Assembly (NCBI RefSeq): GCF_000002425.4
Contig: NC_037261.1
Location: forward strand, 4,920,825 to 4,984,824
Length of the DNA: 64,000 nucleotides
Reading direction: 5' to 3'
DNA from: Physcomitrium patens
Lineage: Eukaryota; Streptophyta; Bryopsida; Funariales; Funariaceae
Shown here: positions 14,108 to 25,360 of the stretch, in pieces
Position numbering within the stretch: position 1 is the first letter of the stretch
Layout: each line of letters opens with the position of its first letter
The notes under the pieces: model-generated
Database searches by the model: none
Seen by the model: only the letters and a program-made list of their open reading frames with translations
Told to the model about the DNA's origin: nothing
Program-made: the position numbers and the translations under genes

Positions 14108-14287
14108 GGAATTGTTAAATTGAATCAGTCATTCAGAAAATTGACCCACCCATCTTAACCATCATTAAAAAATTCTCCACTGCTAGATCTGCATTGGTTG
14201 AAAACCCATGAAAAAATGGTTGGATCTACAACCAATGATGATGAATGGGTTGATCTAGTAAATGCATGGGTTAATTTAGCAATTTCA
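14107..14287. mobile_element. Fold-back MITE-like element, copy 1 (in TG/TA microsatellites)
   Basis: This is a stretch of about 180 bp whose two halves are imperfect inverted repeats. It starts GGAATTGTTAAATT, and the reverse complement of its end reads AATTGCTAAATT. Further in, TGACCCACCCATC pairs with GATGAATGGGTTGAT, and near the centre GGTTGGATCTACAACC is itself self-complementary. It has no coding capacity. It is bounded on the left by a (TA)n(TG)n tract and on the right by (AT)n, so it sits inside a microsatellite. A second copy lies about 500 bp downstream. The design fits a short non-autonomous DNA transposon inserted at TA; the superfamily is not determined. Confidence 0.7.
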
Positions 14288-14604
14288 TATATATATATAT
14301 ATATATGAGCACTAGTTTTTGTTTTTGTGTCGTTGATGAAAAAAAAAGTTTGTCCACCTTAACAAATTCCATTTGTATAGTTTTTGCACACTTTCTTATA
14401 CAACTTTCCACTCATTGTTTTTAGAACATGTTTTTTTCTTTTCTTGTCAATACTTGATTCTATTTGGAGCTATTTCAACTTTTGGATAAGAAATTTCTTA
14501 GATTGTAATACGTAAGTAATAATTAATCAATCTATAGATTCAAAAATCATCATTTCTTTGTACTATTTTCAATGTTATGCTTTTGAATGTAAAAATACAT
14601 ATAT

Positions 14605-14784
14605 GGAATTGTTAAATTTACCTAATTATTTATCAAATCAAACCACCCATCCTAACCATCATCAAAAAGGTCTCCATTGTTGGATCCGCATTGGTTAAAA
14701 ACCAATATAAAAATGGTAGGATCTACAACCAATGATGATAGATAAGTTGATTTAGTGAATGCTTGGGTCAATTTAATAATTATT
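14605..14784. mobile_element. Fold-back MITE-like element, copy 2
   Basis: This is a direct repeat of copy 1, with roughly 80% identity by eye over about 180 bp. It has the same GGAATTGTTAAATT start, the shared blocks 'ccatcctaaccatcatcaaaaa' and 'ggatctacaaccaatgatgat', and a matching inverted end. It is flanked by 'acatatat' on the left and (ATGT)n on the right, so like its sister it lies in TA/TG simple repeat. Having two copies bounded at the same ends supports a real element rather than chance secondary structure. Confidence 0.7.
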
Positions 14785-14799
14785 TATATGTATGTATGT

Positions 14800-14936
14800 A
14801 TGTATGTATATATAATAGAAGTCAACGTGACACCTCCTTAAATTCCCATGGTTAATTTCGTCCCTAATCTCTTGATTCCAACCCATGTCTCCCATCCTTA
14901 ATCCTTTGTTTTTGTGAGGGTGTTTTTGTTAACTCC

Positions 14937-14968
<32 letters not shown>

Positions 14969-15580
14969 GTATATATGTTTCTTTAATTTCTCCATTAAAT
15001 ATTTTTCTTTAATAAAAAAATCCAATTTATTAATTAGAAAGAATTACAATACATAATCAGCATATTATGTATAATGCATTACTTATTACTCATATTACTC
15101 AACAAGCAAAGGCCCACCATTGTAGATACACAGAAAGAGACAAAGGAGATGCAAGGATCAACAGTGAAGGAGAGAAGCGAACATTGAGAGTGAGTGAGTG
15201 AGTGAGAAGAAGATAATTTGGAGCTCTCCCATTGGCATCTCAAAGCCCCAAAAGAAAGAATGGACCAACCCCAGCTCACAAAAGGATGTGGGCGAAGTAT
15301 TATGCTCTTCGAAACAAACAACAAACAACAACCAACAGCAGCAGATCCTTGTTGGGACATTTCCATGGTACGACTGCAGGAAAAAGGGCGTGGTCAGAAG
15401 AAAAAAAGAAAAAAGAAAACACATTTCTCTCACTCAATAACTCACTCACTCAGATGCATCACCGAGGTAGTCAACAAAAACAAAAAACCCATATTAACAA
15501 TAAAAAATAAAATAAAAATACAAAAAAGAAATACAGCACAAACAGTGAGCCGAAGAAACGGCACGAAGAGGGGCATGGAA
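14800..15580. other. Unassigned stretch with CT/TA and GAGT repeats
   Basis: It contains (ATGT)n, (CT)n(TA)n (about 14,937-14,970) and (GAGT)n (about 15,190-15,205) simple repeats. Open frames overlap on both strands, but none shows a domain, and composition explains them. No gene is supported. Confidence 0.4.
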
Positions 15581-16500
15581 ATTATTAGGGTTAGCACAAC
15601 AAGCATGGAAGCGTGTAAACTTCGGGAAGCGAAACGAAGCAGACGAAGCGAGAGGAGGAGGAGGAGGAGGAGGCGAAGGAGGAGGGGAATGCGGTTGCAT
15701 CATCAGGAATGGAAGGGAATTGGAAGGTGCGCTGGGATTCTGGGCCCGATGCAGCAGAAGCAGCAGCAGCAGAACCCTCAAAGCTTCGAGAGCAGGGATC
15801 CAGAATGTCTGGGTCAAAAGCGGGACGGAGGGAAGGGTTGTGACATGGGTCATGAAGCAATTCGAGAACAGTGGAGAGGAATGTTGTTGAAAGGAGACAA
15901 TGATGATCAAATGAATGGGGGGCCGCCGGGGGTGGAGTAGCGGTAGAAGCCAAGATGCGGCACAGCGGAGACAGAATAAAACAAAGAAAAGTCGTGAAGA
16001 GCCTGGAATTAGGTCGAAAGGGGGCACCTACCCCGCAGTCGCCATAATTTCACGCCCACTGTTGGTGGTTGGCTGGCCCCCCGTCCCCGCTTGCTTCCAT
16101 GCGCTTCTGTATCGAGTGGGGGAGAATGGCGGTTCAGCGTGAGAGCGAGGTATTGCATTCTGAGCTGTTTCTTTGACTTTTTGCCGCGGTATATAGCATG
16201 ATATTGTGTGCGGGGACGACTTCGCAGGCTCAATCGCGGATGGGATATTTTTTGGGTGGATGCTGACTCCTCTTTGTTGCATGGCCCGGCGATGTGGTCA
16301 AACGCTTTTCCTGGTCTTTGCGTCGTGGACTTGCAGCTCGTTTAGCTGAAGGGAAATGACAGAAGCACGCCTCATCGTGAACCAACACAGGAAAACACGG
16401 ACACAACAAACAAAATTGGCACTAACTGCATGCATGGTGTTGGGGTAAAGAGAGCGAGAGAGCGCGCGAGAGAGAGCCACTGAACTACTTTCACTTCAAA
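15580..16500. promoter_or_regulatory. GC-rich, triplet-repeat island; possible promoter or 5' region of an unidentified transcript
   Basis: The composition rises sharply in GC and CpG. A (GAG)n-type tract lies at about 15,650-15,687 (GAGGAGGAGGAGGAGGAGG), a (CAG)n tract at about 15,750-15,770, and CpG-rich unique DNA continues to about 16,300, followed by a (GA)n/(GC) block near 16,450. Open frames exist on both strands but are made of low-complexity residues (Arg-rich on one, Pro/Ser-rich on the other). In this window such composition is otherwise seen only at gene starts, at 22 kb and 63.9 kb. It could be a promoter or 5'UTR. No downstream coding exon was recognised on either side. Confidence 0.35.
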
Positions 16501-16704
16501 CCCTCATTTCTCATCTTGTGCACCGTTTTCTTTGCATTTGTTGCATCGCTGTGGTTGTTAATCACCAAAGTTGTTCACTTTCATGATGTCTGACAAACCC
16601 AGTTTGTTCAAAACTGTTCACTGTAAAGTTTTGTTTACAAAAATTAGTAAAAAAATCCTGACAATTTCATCCTGAAAAAAGAAAAATTCTCTACGTTTTC
16701 AGGT

Positions 16705-16737
<33 letters not shown>

Positions 16738-19066
16738 CCAACTTCGGATAGATATTCTGCATTAGATTGTACTAAAAATAACAAAACGTCGATGGGGAAT
16801 GGTTCTGGAATCTGCCCCTTAATTTGATGCCCCACTATTGAGTATTCCTTGCATTGCTTCTTGTGCTCATTGTCTGCAGAGGTTACAGTAAAATTGTTCT
16901 GCTGGATGTGCCCTTTCAGTTGTCAAAACAACTTCATTGAATGATGTTTAATATTAAAAAAATAAAATGAAAAATGTTAAAAAATTTGAAAAGTCAAAAA
17001 TGATCTACTCGGTTGGGTGGTTATTTTGTCTTATTTTTTGGAAGAGTTTCGTTTTTTCCTTCTAGCTGGGAATGAGGCAATCAGTATGTCTCCTGCACTC
17101 AAGTATATTGTAGAACAACCTCACTATTACAACTGACAGTCACATGAATATAATTTTTTAAATTAAATTATTTTTTTTTTTGTTCAAGAAAAATTCGGAA
17201 CTGCAGGGGATGTTTTAACATGCAGAGACCAAAAAGCTGCATTCCCTTCAGCCTCCTCATGGTGCACAGATCTGCCCCATCTTGCAAGATTCACAACTTT
17301 GACAACCATACTTTTATTCCATTATTAGTACGATGATTATTATTATTTTGACTTATTTTCCAGATTGTAACAATAACAAAGTGATCCTTTAAGATACTAT
17401 GGTTGGATTTAAGATATGGGTTCTGAGTCATTTAAGATTGAGTGATGCACATAAAACGGATTGAAAAAAGAAAACAGATATTATTATATTGATCCCTGGA
17501 ATTTGGTATTTCATTGTGGAATCAATACCTTGAGAAAGGATGTATTTTGTGTGAAAAGTAAACAATGTACATCAAGAAGCCCTTTTACTCACGTTTATTT
17601 TTGTATTTGTTTTGTGTACCACCAGAAGCTGTTATGATTAGAGAGGCTTGTCATTATTTTAATTACTCTTATTTGGGTCATGAAGCATGGAACTTCATCT
17701 GGTGCAGAAATTTTTGCATAGAAGGTTGTTATATTCAAAAAGCTGGAAACTTTTTTGACCACCAAATGTACATTAGATTCAGTTTTTGCCATGATCCAGT
17801 TGGTGAAATCTGTAGGATCAAGATTACACGGCAACTACATAATTGGTTTTTGTAAAATGCATTTAGTGAAGCACATTTTAATCAAGTGTTATTCCTATAT
17901 TCAAATGAAAATAAAAATCGAATAAATAAAATCTTGCTTTCATTGTTCAAGCAACTTAGTTTGCAGGAGAGGAGGAGAGGAGAAAAAACAGGAGAGGAGA
18001 GGCATGGAATATACTTGAAATCAAGCAAGGGAGCTGGGGTCATGGTGTGAGATGCCAAGGCAACAAAATTGCTTTGGACAAAAGCATACTGTAATTTGGT
18101 ATGCGTATATATATATATATATATATATATGCTTGTGAACGAAATGGTAAAAGCTGGTTGTCAACAAGCAACAATAGTTTGTAGATTTTCTGTACCCAAT
18201 AGTATAGATGTCCGCTAAAACTCAAGGTAATATGTTCACAAATTCTCACCAGAATTAAAATATGCTGCTCATTGTAACAAAGTACTCCTCCCTCATATCT
18301 CAAGAGATAACATCAACACGAAATGTGAACATGAGCACCAGGTAACAACCATGGCTTGATGAGCTACTTCATGATCTGGTCCTTACTAATACATAAGTCA
18401 AAGAACTGGCTGTTACATAATAATATTTCCTTAACTTGCGAGGGTCGGCATTGATAGGGGTGGAACATTCATATAATCTTTACTACTGCTGAACACAGAT
18501 AGATAGATAGAGATATTGAAACACATGCAAAATTCACTGTACGGGACAAATGTAGAGAAGTTAGACACTAATATTGAATCGCACTATCACTTTAAAGTAG
18601 TTAGTACAGAACATTAACTGTGATCATCAATGTACCTGTCCGGATAAATTCGACTATGCAAGAGGTGGAAGTCCCAAACCAATCTAATTAAGTGCCTGAA
18701 GACTACTCCTTTCTCCACTAACCGAGGTGACTAAATAATTTTTCAACACAGAAATTGATGACACAAAGGAATTAATAACTAGAACCCTCTAATAAAGGAT
18801 CTCAATACATTCAAATAAAAGAAATAAAAAACAAGCTGGATGGCACAAATTGTTGAGGAGTGAAAATTTTGAATTCGGGATGAATGCCAGGTACGTGCCT
18901 TCACAATACATAGTGAACGTAGTTACAATCCGGAAGCAGTACATGCAAGGTTGGTCCTTTTGCATTCATGTTCCCAATCTGTATACATGGTTCTTTACAT
19001 AGAGTTACATCTCATGATCATAGAAATGGCTTGAATCCAACATGATCCAAAACCTTACAAAACTAT
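16501..19066. other. Gene-free stretch downstream of the LisH gene
   Basis: It contains a 32-base T run (16,706-16,737), an (AT)n tract at about 18,105-18,130, a GATA repeat near 18,499 and otherwise unique AT-rich DNA. The last few hundred bases before 19,066 lie 3' of the minus-strand LisH gene and probably include its 3'UTR. A 96-codon open frame at 17,565-17,855 has no recognisable domain and is not supported as a gene. Confidence 0.45.
16706..16737. repeat. (T)32 homopolymer
   Basis: An unbroken run of about 32 T. It could be a retroposed poly(A) tail on the minus strand, but no LINE or SINE body is recognisable beside it. Confidence 0.9.
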
Positions 19067-21715
19067 CTAGCTTTTCAAGAACGCCTTCAGTGTGAAGATC
19101 GGAGGTCCATCCTACAAAAGACAAGCACAGAAAACTTTGAATCAATACCGAAGTAAAGATCACTGCTGAATGTGCATATCAGATGGTGAAAGAATTTCGC
19201 AAAATTTTTTGAGAAAAGAAATAAAAAAACAAGGATGATCTGCAGTTAAAAAGAAAAACCCTAACCCCACCGTAGTGAGGATGGCACAAATCCTACTTTA
19301 ACAGACTCAAAAACAACCTTGCCAAGCTCTTGATGAAGTCGCTGCCTTACAACAGTTGTGTGTTGCAGCAATCTCTCCATTGATGTATAGCTTGGTAGAT
19401 TAGCATGCGCTGCATCCAAATCACCATCACCACGACATAAGACATTAACAAAATTACCCTGGGCGTTTTTAGGAGGTCAATCGCACAAATATTTATTTTT
19501 ATGTTTATTTTTGATATTAGATTAATAATTTAAGAAGTGTTATACTTTCACATAAATGAACGTGTGACTGGCATTGTTCGCAACAGTCATGACCAGACGT
19601 TGACCGAGCCTACTGGAAGCATACCTAGAACAGCAGAATTCAACGCATCTGCCACGGAATGGCGATATTCGGGAGATAGATAATTAAACATGGGCGAAGT
19701 TTCAGGGTTCTCGTATGCAAGCAACGCCATGCAATCCTGCAAGCCACTTCAAGAAAAAGCCTCATATATTGCAATCAGGAATCTGATTCTCCAAGATAGT
19801 TCTCAAATACAGACCAGCTCTGCAGGTGATGAGCTGAATTTGATGCTAACCACCACACGAAAGAAGAATTCGAAGACTAGTGATTATACAACACTTCGTT
19901 AACATATATACATGTAAGTGCAAAAGATTAACCGTTTGAAGAGAGAACTCCGGAGCTTCAATCAAGAGGAACTGACCTGGAGCTTATCCAGATATCGCCC
20001 TTGTTGTTTGCCAAAAGGTCGAAGCTCTTTCTGTGCAAACTCTAGTGCACTCGCACTGCATTTTAAACAAAAAATTAAAGAGTATAATGATAACAGTAAT
20101 AACAATAGTAATAATACAATTGGTATCAGCCTTCTTGAAATTAGCTACCAACTCAACAAAAACATCCGTACTATTTGATGAGATTAATAAAACTTATTTG
20201 AGCCAAAAACTGAACCAAGATTTATCCTAGTAAATCCAGAATTAAAGAAAATTACCATAATCACACGGATAACAATCCCAAATAATGTGAAGCCTTACCA
20301 ATCCTTGGCTCGAACAAGTTCGATAAAGTGGAGGGTTAAAAGATCAAAATGTACATCCGGATTGGAAGTAAGAAGATCCACAGCAAGCTGATTGGTAAGC
20401 TCGATAGCTTTCGAAGCATTGCCTTCCAGAACATGGTTGTAGATTGCTGCATCACAAGCCGAAAATCAACTCAATACATTTACCACATAGCACAGGACAA
20501 ACAAATTGGTCAAGTAGACGACTCAGGGGTACACCAGAATTTTTTATTACGACGACCCTACAGTGTTGAGTCTATAATTACTCCCTAAGGGTGCAGAATA
20601 GCGAGTGGTACCAAGAGGAGCAGATATTGGCAAAACAAAGGAGATTTTAGCGTGATCCTTGAGGCCGACCTACGAAACTCAAGGTGCACCCTCCCAGACT
20701 TTAACATGCCAGCTACTGTCACCAACGTGCTTTCTGTGAAATTATTCACCAGGACCAAGCATATAGTCAAACAAGCTACGATATCATGTATTGAAAGCTA
20801 GGCACTGCTCGGAAATGTGTTCTGCAAGTAGTCAAGAGACATATGTTTTGGTCATTTCAGACCAAAGTCGCATTATATCAGAGCTGTAACTATCAATTAG
20901 AATAACCATTCTAGCAGTGCATAGGAAAACTAGGAAGACATTTTTAAAGGCTCCATATCTGCTCAACATCTACTTACGAGATAAGTTATAATTTTATCAG
21001 TTCGAAGTGGCCATGGATTTCGTTCGGCTACATTGCGCCTGCAATGATGAGTCACCATGTAGACGTACAGAACAAATATAAATATAAATATAAAAGCAAT
21101 CCATCGCGGCATCTGGACTGAAACAGAATGCAGTAATTTGGATAGAAAACACACGTTTCCTCTTGTCGATATCGACAGAGCAGTCGGCCGTGCGCTTCAT
21201 GCCAGAGCAGGCAATGAAGGTCTCCGCTGTCTCTTTGAAGCAGTTGTGAACGAGATACGACAATACAATCTTGCGCACCTCGCCGTCGCTCACCTTCTGA
21301 TCCAGTACCCCAACAGATCTAAGCAATTCTGAAAGTCTGTAATGCTAATTCACTACTTCAAAACTCAACAAAATTCTAGTCCAAGACAATTCGCAACAGG
21401 TCAATGAGATCCAAGAATGAACAAATAGATGCACTCATGACAGAACAGCTCAATCGCACGCACTATCTCTACAATGCTCTGTTCGGTTAACGAGAGAAAG
21501 TCAGTGAAATAAATGAAAGCCTTACTACAAAATGAACTCTCTTCCTTTCAAATAACAGATGTTGGATACTGCGATTATAACTAGAACGACTTTCACACCC
21601 ACTCTCACGAACCAAAACTAAACTATAAACCTGCAAGTCAATACTTAGACAGAGACAGGCAAAGAATGCACCAAAGTCATACCACATTTTCAAAAAGGCG
21701 AGGATCTACATCCAT
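19067..21715 (-). CDS. LisH-CTLH-CRA domain protein (plant 'LisH and RanBPM domains' / GID8-like family)
   Basis: The protein is a likely scaffold subunit of the CTLH (GID-type) E3 ubiquitin-ligase assembly, acting in nucleus and cytosol; that role comes from the family. The seven exons are 21,683-21,715; 21,155-21,296; 20,299-20,446; 19,977-20,055; 19,625-19,736; 19,318-19,409; and 19,067-19,111. All junctions are GT-AG and every phase closes, giving 216 residues, close to the 213 or so I recall for plant relatives. The protein starts MDVDPRLFENV, the family's usual start. Residues about 15-47 are the LisH helix pair (KIVLSYLVHNCFKETAETF), about 56-113 the CTLH domain (NHVLEGNASKAIELTNQLA) and about 109-205 the CRA domain (CMALLAYENPETSPMF). 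The end, FTLKAFLKS, is also typical. Exon 2 has tandem acceptors (CAG/AAG), so Lys12 may be optional. If the intron after exon 6 is retained, the frame ends about 15 codons later. The gene looks intact, is AT-moderate and stands alone. Confidence 0.93.
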
Positions 21716-22640
21716 CCCTCTCCGGTTCTTGCGATTCCTCCACCTCCGGAACCTGAAACGTTCAATGACAACGGTGCGACCCTCTACCAGCTTCAAGAAG
21801 CTTCAACCCTAAGTTCTTCTCTTCTCACAAAATTAGACTCCAGACTGCTAAATTCTAGCTTAATCCACAGAGATCAGCACTCTCACACACTACTACACAG
21901 ACAAACCAAAATTCTGACAAAAAGAACAGCGCGGATTCCCGACGATAGCAATCGCAATTTACGGCACCTTCCGACAAAGATTCCCCGCAACCCTAACCCT
22001 TTTTATTCTTTCAAGTGAGGGAAGCATGGACAAAGCACAATAAGGCCAAAGATTCCCACCAAAGACAACTCAGAGAAGTGCGGAAAGGCGCAAGCCAAGC
22101 ACAGAGGGAATCGGAGCATGGAGGAACATGGCGACGGGGGGGGGGGGGGGGGGGGGGGGATCCAAAAAGAAGGAAGGAAGGAAGGGGGGGGGGATACATG
22201 CACCAGGATGCGTCGGGACTCGAAAGCGATGATGGAAGGGAGGGGAAGGGGAAGGATTCGAAATTGGGGAAGAGGGACAAACGCACGGGGTCAAGGTTTA
22301 TCCTGACGCTGTCGCGCGGTCTTTCTTAAACCATGGTTCCCAGATTCCATCGCCACTTGCCTGACGACGTTATTGCCGCTTCCTCTTCCTCCTCCCCCCC
22401 TTGGTTGCTTGCTCGATTCGGGCTGGGGTGGTGCTTCGCTTGCTTGCTTGCTGCCTTGCCTGCCTGCTTCCTACGCCGCGCGGTTTGCTTGTCCACTCAT
22501 CAGGTGTGCGTGCGTTGGTTCTTTTTGAGTTCGCGGTCCTTTCTGGGTGCTTCTTATCCCATCCTCGTTTCATCCTCGTTTCATCCAATGGTTTCCGTTG
22601 GTTCATGGGATTTTTTCATGATGTATATTGGTACACTGCA
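21716..22640 (-). promoter_or_regulatory. GC-rich upstream region of the LisH gene, with a 24-base G run
   Basis: Upstream of the ATG at 21,715 the DNA is purine/pyrimidine-skewed and GC-rich to about 22,600, then changes abruptly to AT-rich retroelement DNA. It carries an unbroken run of 24 G on the plus strand (22,136-22,159), (GGAA)n plus a second G run (about 22,172-22,191), and GCTTG/GCCTGC repeats (about 22,437-22,470). Open frames here are low-complexity (Gly/Arg or Pro/Ser-rich) and are not supported as genes. I read the region as promoter plus 5'UTR. A divergent transcript to the right is possible but unsupported. Confidence 0.5.
22136..22159. repeat. (G)24 homopolymer
   Basis: Twenty-four consecutive G on the plus strand lie about 420 bp upstream of the LisH gene start codon, followed closely by a GGAA repeat and another G run. 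On the plus strand this could form a G-quadruplex. The exact length may be affected by sequencing error. Confidence 0.85.
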
Positions 22641-23049
22641 ACAAGTTTTTTGTTTGTTGAGTTTCAGAATATGGATATAAACTTCATTTTTTTGTTATCT
22701 TTCTAAATTTTATATTCTATAACTAAACTTGGTAATGTTGATACAATTGTTCATGTGCTATGTGTTTCATCTTTATTGTGATTTTACTTTTTAAAAATAT
22801 TTAATTCTTTTGAGTTATTATTATTTTTTCTTCTTATAAATAAATTAAGTACATTTGGAAGTGATTTTTTACAAATTCAATAAAGAATTATTTTCAGAGA
22901 TATTGATATATCTTTAGTAATTTAGTTATAATTAATTTTTTTTTTATTCTTCAAAAAAAATCTAACACATTATAAATGGTGTAAAGTTTTATTTTCTTAA
23001 ATATATATGCATCAAAAAATACTTTTTGTATTAATATGGTGTATATATG

Positions 23050-23096
<47 letters not shown>

Positions 23097-23329
23097 ATTT
23101 TTTTAAGGTAACAATTCAAATAATATTTAAATAATAAAAATTATAAAATAAATAAATTTCTATGATAGAATAAAATTTACTTATTTTTTTGATTTAAATT
23201 AATTAATTTAGATTGGCAATTTAATTGAATCTAAAATCAAAAATACATAAACTAAAGTAATTAAATTTAATTAGTCATTTTATGGCTTTTAATAAACTAT
23301 CAACTAGTCAAGATTTATTTTAACTCATA
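22641..23329. other. AT-rich stretch between the LisH promoter and the retroelement nest
   Basis: No gene is recognised. It contains a (TA)n tract of about 55 bases at 23,040-23,095, broken by GT steps. The right end grades into degraded gypsy sequence. The left part is uninformative. Confidence 0.4.
23040..23095. repeat. Interrupted (TA)n microsatellite, about 55 bp
   Basis: TA dinucleotides interrupted by two TG steps lie in the AT-rich DNA between the LisH promoter and the retroelement nest. Confidence 0.9.
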
Positions 23330-23669
23330 GACTATAAGAAATCTAATCTATTTAAGGATTATATCTTTTTAGACATAAAAATCTAAAATAATTAGATTAA
23401 AAATAAATTTAATAATATTAAATATTACTAAATTATTATGACTATTTATTGTTACATCTTTGTATAAAAATGGTTTCATGGATAATATCTCTAAAAGACA
23501 TCAAACAACCATTTATGACTTCTACATACATATGTTTAGTTTTTTTTTACTAGAATTTTTTTCTGTGTTTTAAAAAAATTCTTTATCTAAAAAATAAGTT
23601 GTAGTTCTTAAATCTATTAAAGCAGAGACTTTGTGATTTTTAGATCCTAAACAAACATCTATTATAAAA
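23330..23669 (-). mobile_element. Ty3/gypsy protease-region fragment
   Basis: The minus strand resembles the protease regions at 29.4-29.9 kb and 42.2-42.6 kb, with the same order of blocks and a short match around 'SALIDLRTTTYFLDKEFF' (family: SALLDSRASACFIDEDF). It is an isolated, broken fragment. It stops where the plus-strand LTR at 23,670 begins, so the neighbouring element probably inserted into it. Confidence 0.65.
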
Positions 23670-25360
23670 TAGTTATCTAGACAATATGAATAGATATAAG
23701 TAGATAAAAGTAGATTAATTTGATAATATTTTATAGAAAAGCTTCCTAGAAGCTTCATAGATGTGATTTCACCTTTATACATGTTAATAAGTGATTGATA
23801 GGTTAGAAACTTGGCCAATAAGTTAGCCACATATCATATATATTGATAGCTTGTGGTATAAGCTTACAATAAGGCATACATATAAGAAACTTGCCTTACA
23901 AGTTAAGACATGTGTCTTTCAAATTGGACATGTATTGGAAGTCTTATAAAATTTTGCCATGTAGCTCTTAGGTAGATAGTATATAGAAGCAAGAGTAAAG
24001 CCTTCTATACTCGTCAATTTTTTTCTTGCTTTTAATCTAGTTTCAAGAGTCTCTGATTTTTTAATCTTTCATAATAGCTATTCTAGTTTCATATTAAATA
24101 TATTTATTTTCTTATTTTTACCTTGTTATCTCTCTTTGATTCATTTTTCACTTATTTATATATCTTTTTTGAATTCTTGTCTTTGACAGATTGATAAGAG
24201 TCCTAATTCATTGTTCTTATCTTATTTTTAAAAGTGAGTGGATTATCTGACTTCTATTGTTGTGTTTTGAAGGTTGCAAATTATCCATCTTGAATTAACA
24301 TTTACTTTTTTGACATTAATTTTTTCTTCAAAGAGTATGAAATTTCTTTCTTTGTAAAAATTTTTATTTGATATTACAAGTTGTAGATTATCCTCTTCTA
24401 ATTTGACTTATAGATTTATTAAGTTATTTGAATTAGACAAAAAAATCATAAATGATATACTTAAAAATAGTGATAATAGATTTGTAACTATCACAAATCT
24501 TCACGAGCTTATCAAAATTCTTAGGATGGAAATTTCATGCATCACCAATACTAGCTATAGAAGTATTATTTCTATACATATGGAAGAAGTTTAAAGTCTA
24601 CACCGAGAAATTATGGAGTTGAGAGGAATAAGTAGATTAATCTTATAAACAAATCTATAAAGTCTTATTTTTATAAGCATGAGAGATAATTTTCATTTGA
24701 TATATTCAAATAATAAAGATTAGTATGTCCAAAAAATTTGATAAAAGAAGATAATATTTTTGAAGATTTCTGCAATAAATTAGGCTCTATCTAAGGTTGC
24801 ATCATTTTCAATATCTTGATGGATTTACTCAAGTTGGATTCATAAACATACTTCTATCTAAAAAACTTCTTTTTTACTTTGCATCTTTGATTAAAAAAGA
24901 TTTATTACTTCTTTATGATTTGAATTCATTCCTAAAAGTGTTTATACTTACATTAAGAGAAAGTGATTAAGAAAGAATAGCAAAGATCAGCTCTTATTTT
25001 TACAACAAGGAGCATAATGAGCTACCATATATATTATTAAATTCTAAAATCTCACTTACAACATGCATTGAAATGACAAAACTTTTATCAATTAATTTTG
25101 ATAAGGATTAAAGAATAACATCAAAGATTTATTATTGATAATATCAAAAGCAAATTCTTAGAAATAATTTATTGCTCAAGGCATTACATGCAATAATTGA
25201 TAATTTTAATGACATCAAGAACAAAGACTTGGTTGGAGAAAAATAAATCAAGTAATATCAATAATCCTAATTATTCAGAAACTTATTCATCAAGGCCAAA
25301 ACCAATGCAAATTGATATAATATATTTTAAACCTTTCATTTAATAAAAAAAGATTCAATG
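23670..25360 (+). mobile_element. Ty3/gypsy remnant: LTR, leader and gag, opposite orientation
   Basis: 23,670-24,188 is the reverse complement of the LTRs at 25,361 and 31,126, ending TTTGACA. It is followed by the leader word 'gattgataagagt', which corresponds to the leaders of the other copies, and then by gag-related sequence (24,380-25,350, including a block matching 'NRFVTITNLHELIKILR'). The remnant is interrupted by the minus-strand element at 25,361. Sequence resembling the gag zinc-knuckle region seems to resume right of it at about 31,679 ('tatattgtggagg...'). It is broken in many places and is one of the older copies here. Confidence 0.65.

Noticed and set aside
15218-15940. A 240-codon plus-strand frame, Arg/Lys-rich, overlapping Pro/Ser-rich frames on the other strand
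   Set aside because: Its content comes from GAG/CAG repeats and A-rich DNA. No domain or splice pattern is visible, and opposite-strand frames are equally open.
16706-16737. T run as the tail of a LINE or SINE
   Set aside because: No element body, promoter box or target duplication could be recognised next to it.
17565-17855. A 96-codon plus-strand frame downstream of the LisH gene
   Set aside because: No family resemblance, and an overlapping frame of similar length is open on the minus strand.
20963-21154. A possible extra exon of the LisH gene at about 20,985-21,040 with good splice-like borders
   Set aside because: Its translation does not match the family, and the exon at 20,299-20,446 joins exon 2 directly in phase with family sequence.
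22015-22329. Gly/Arg-rich or Pro-rich frames upstream of the LisH gene
   Set aside because: They are produced by the G run and GGAA repeats and are open on both strands.
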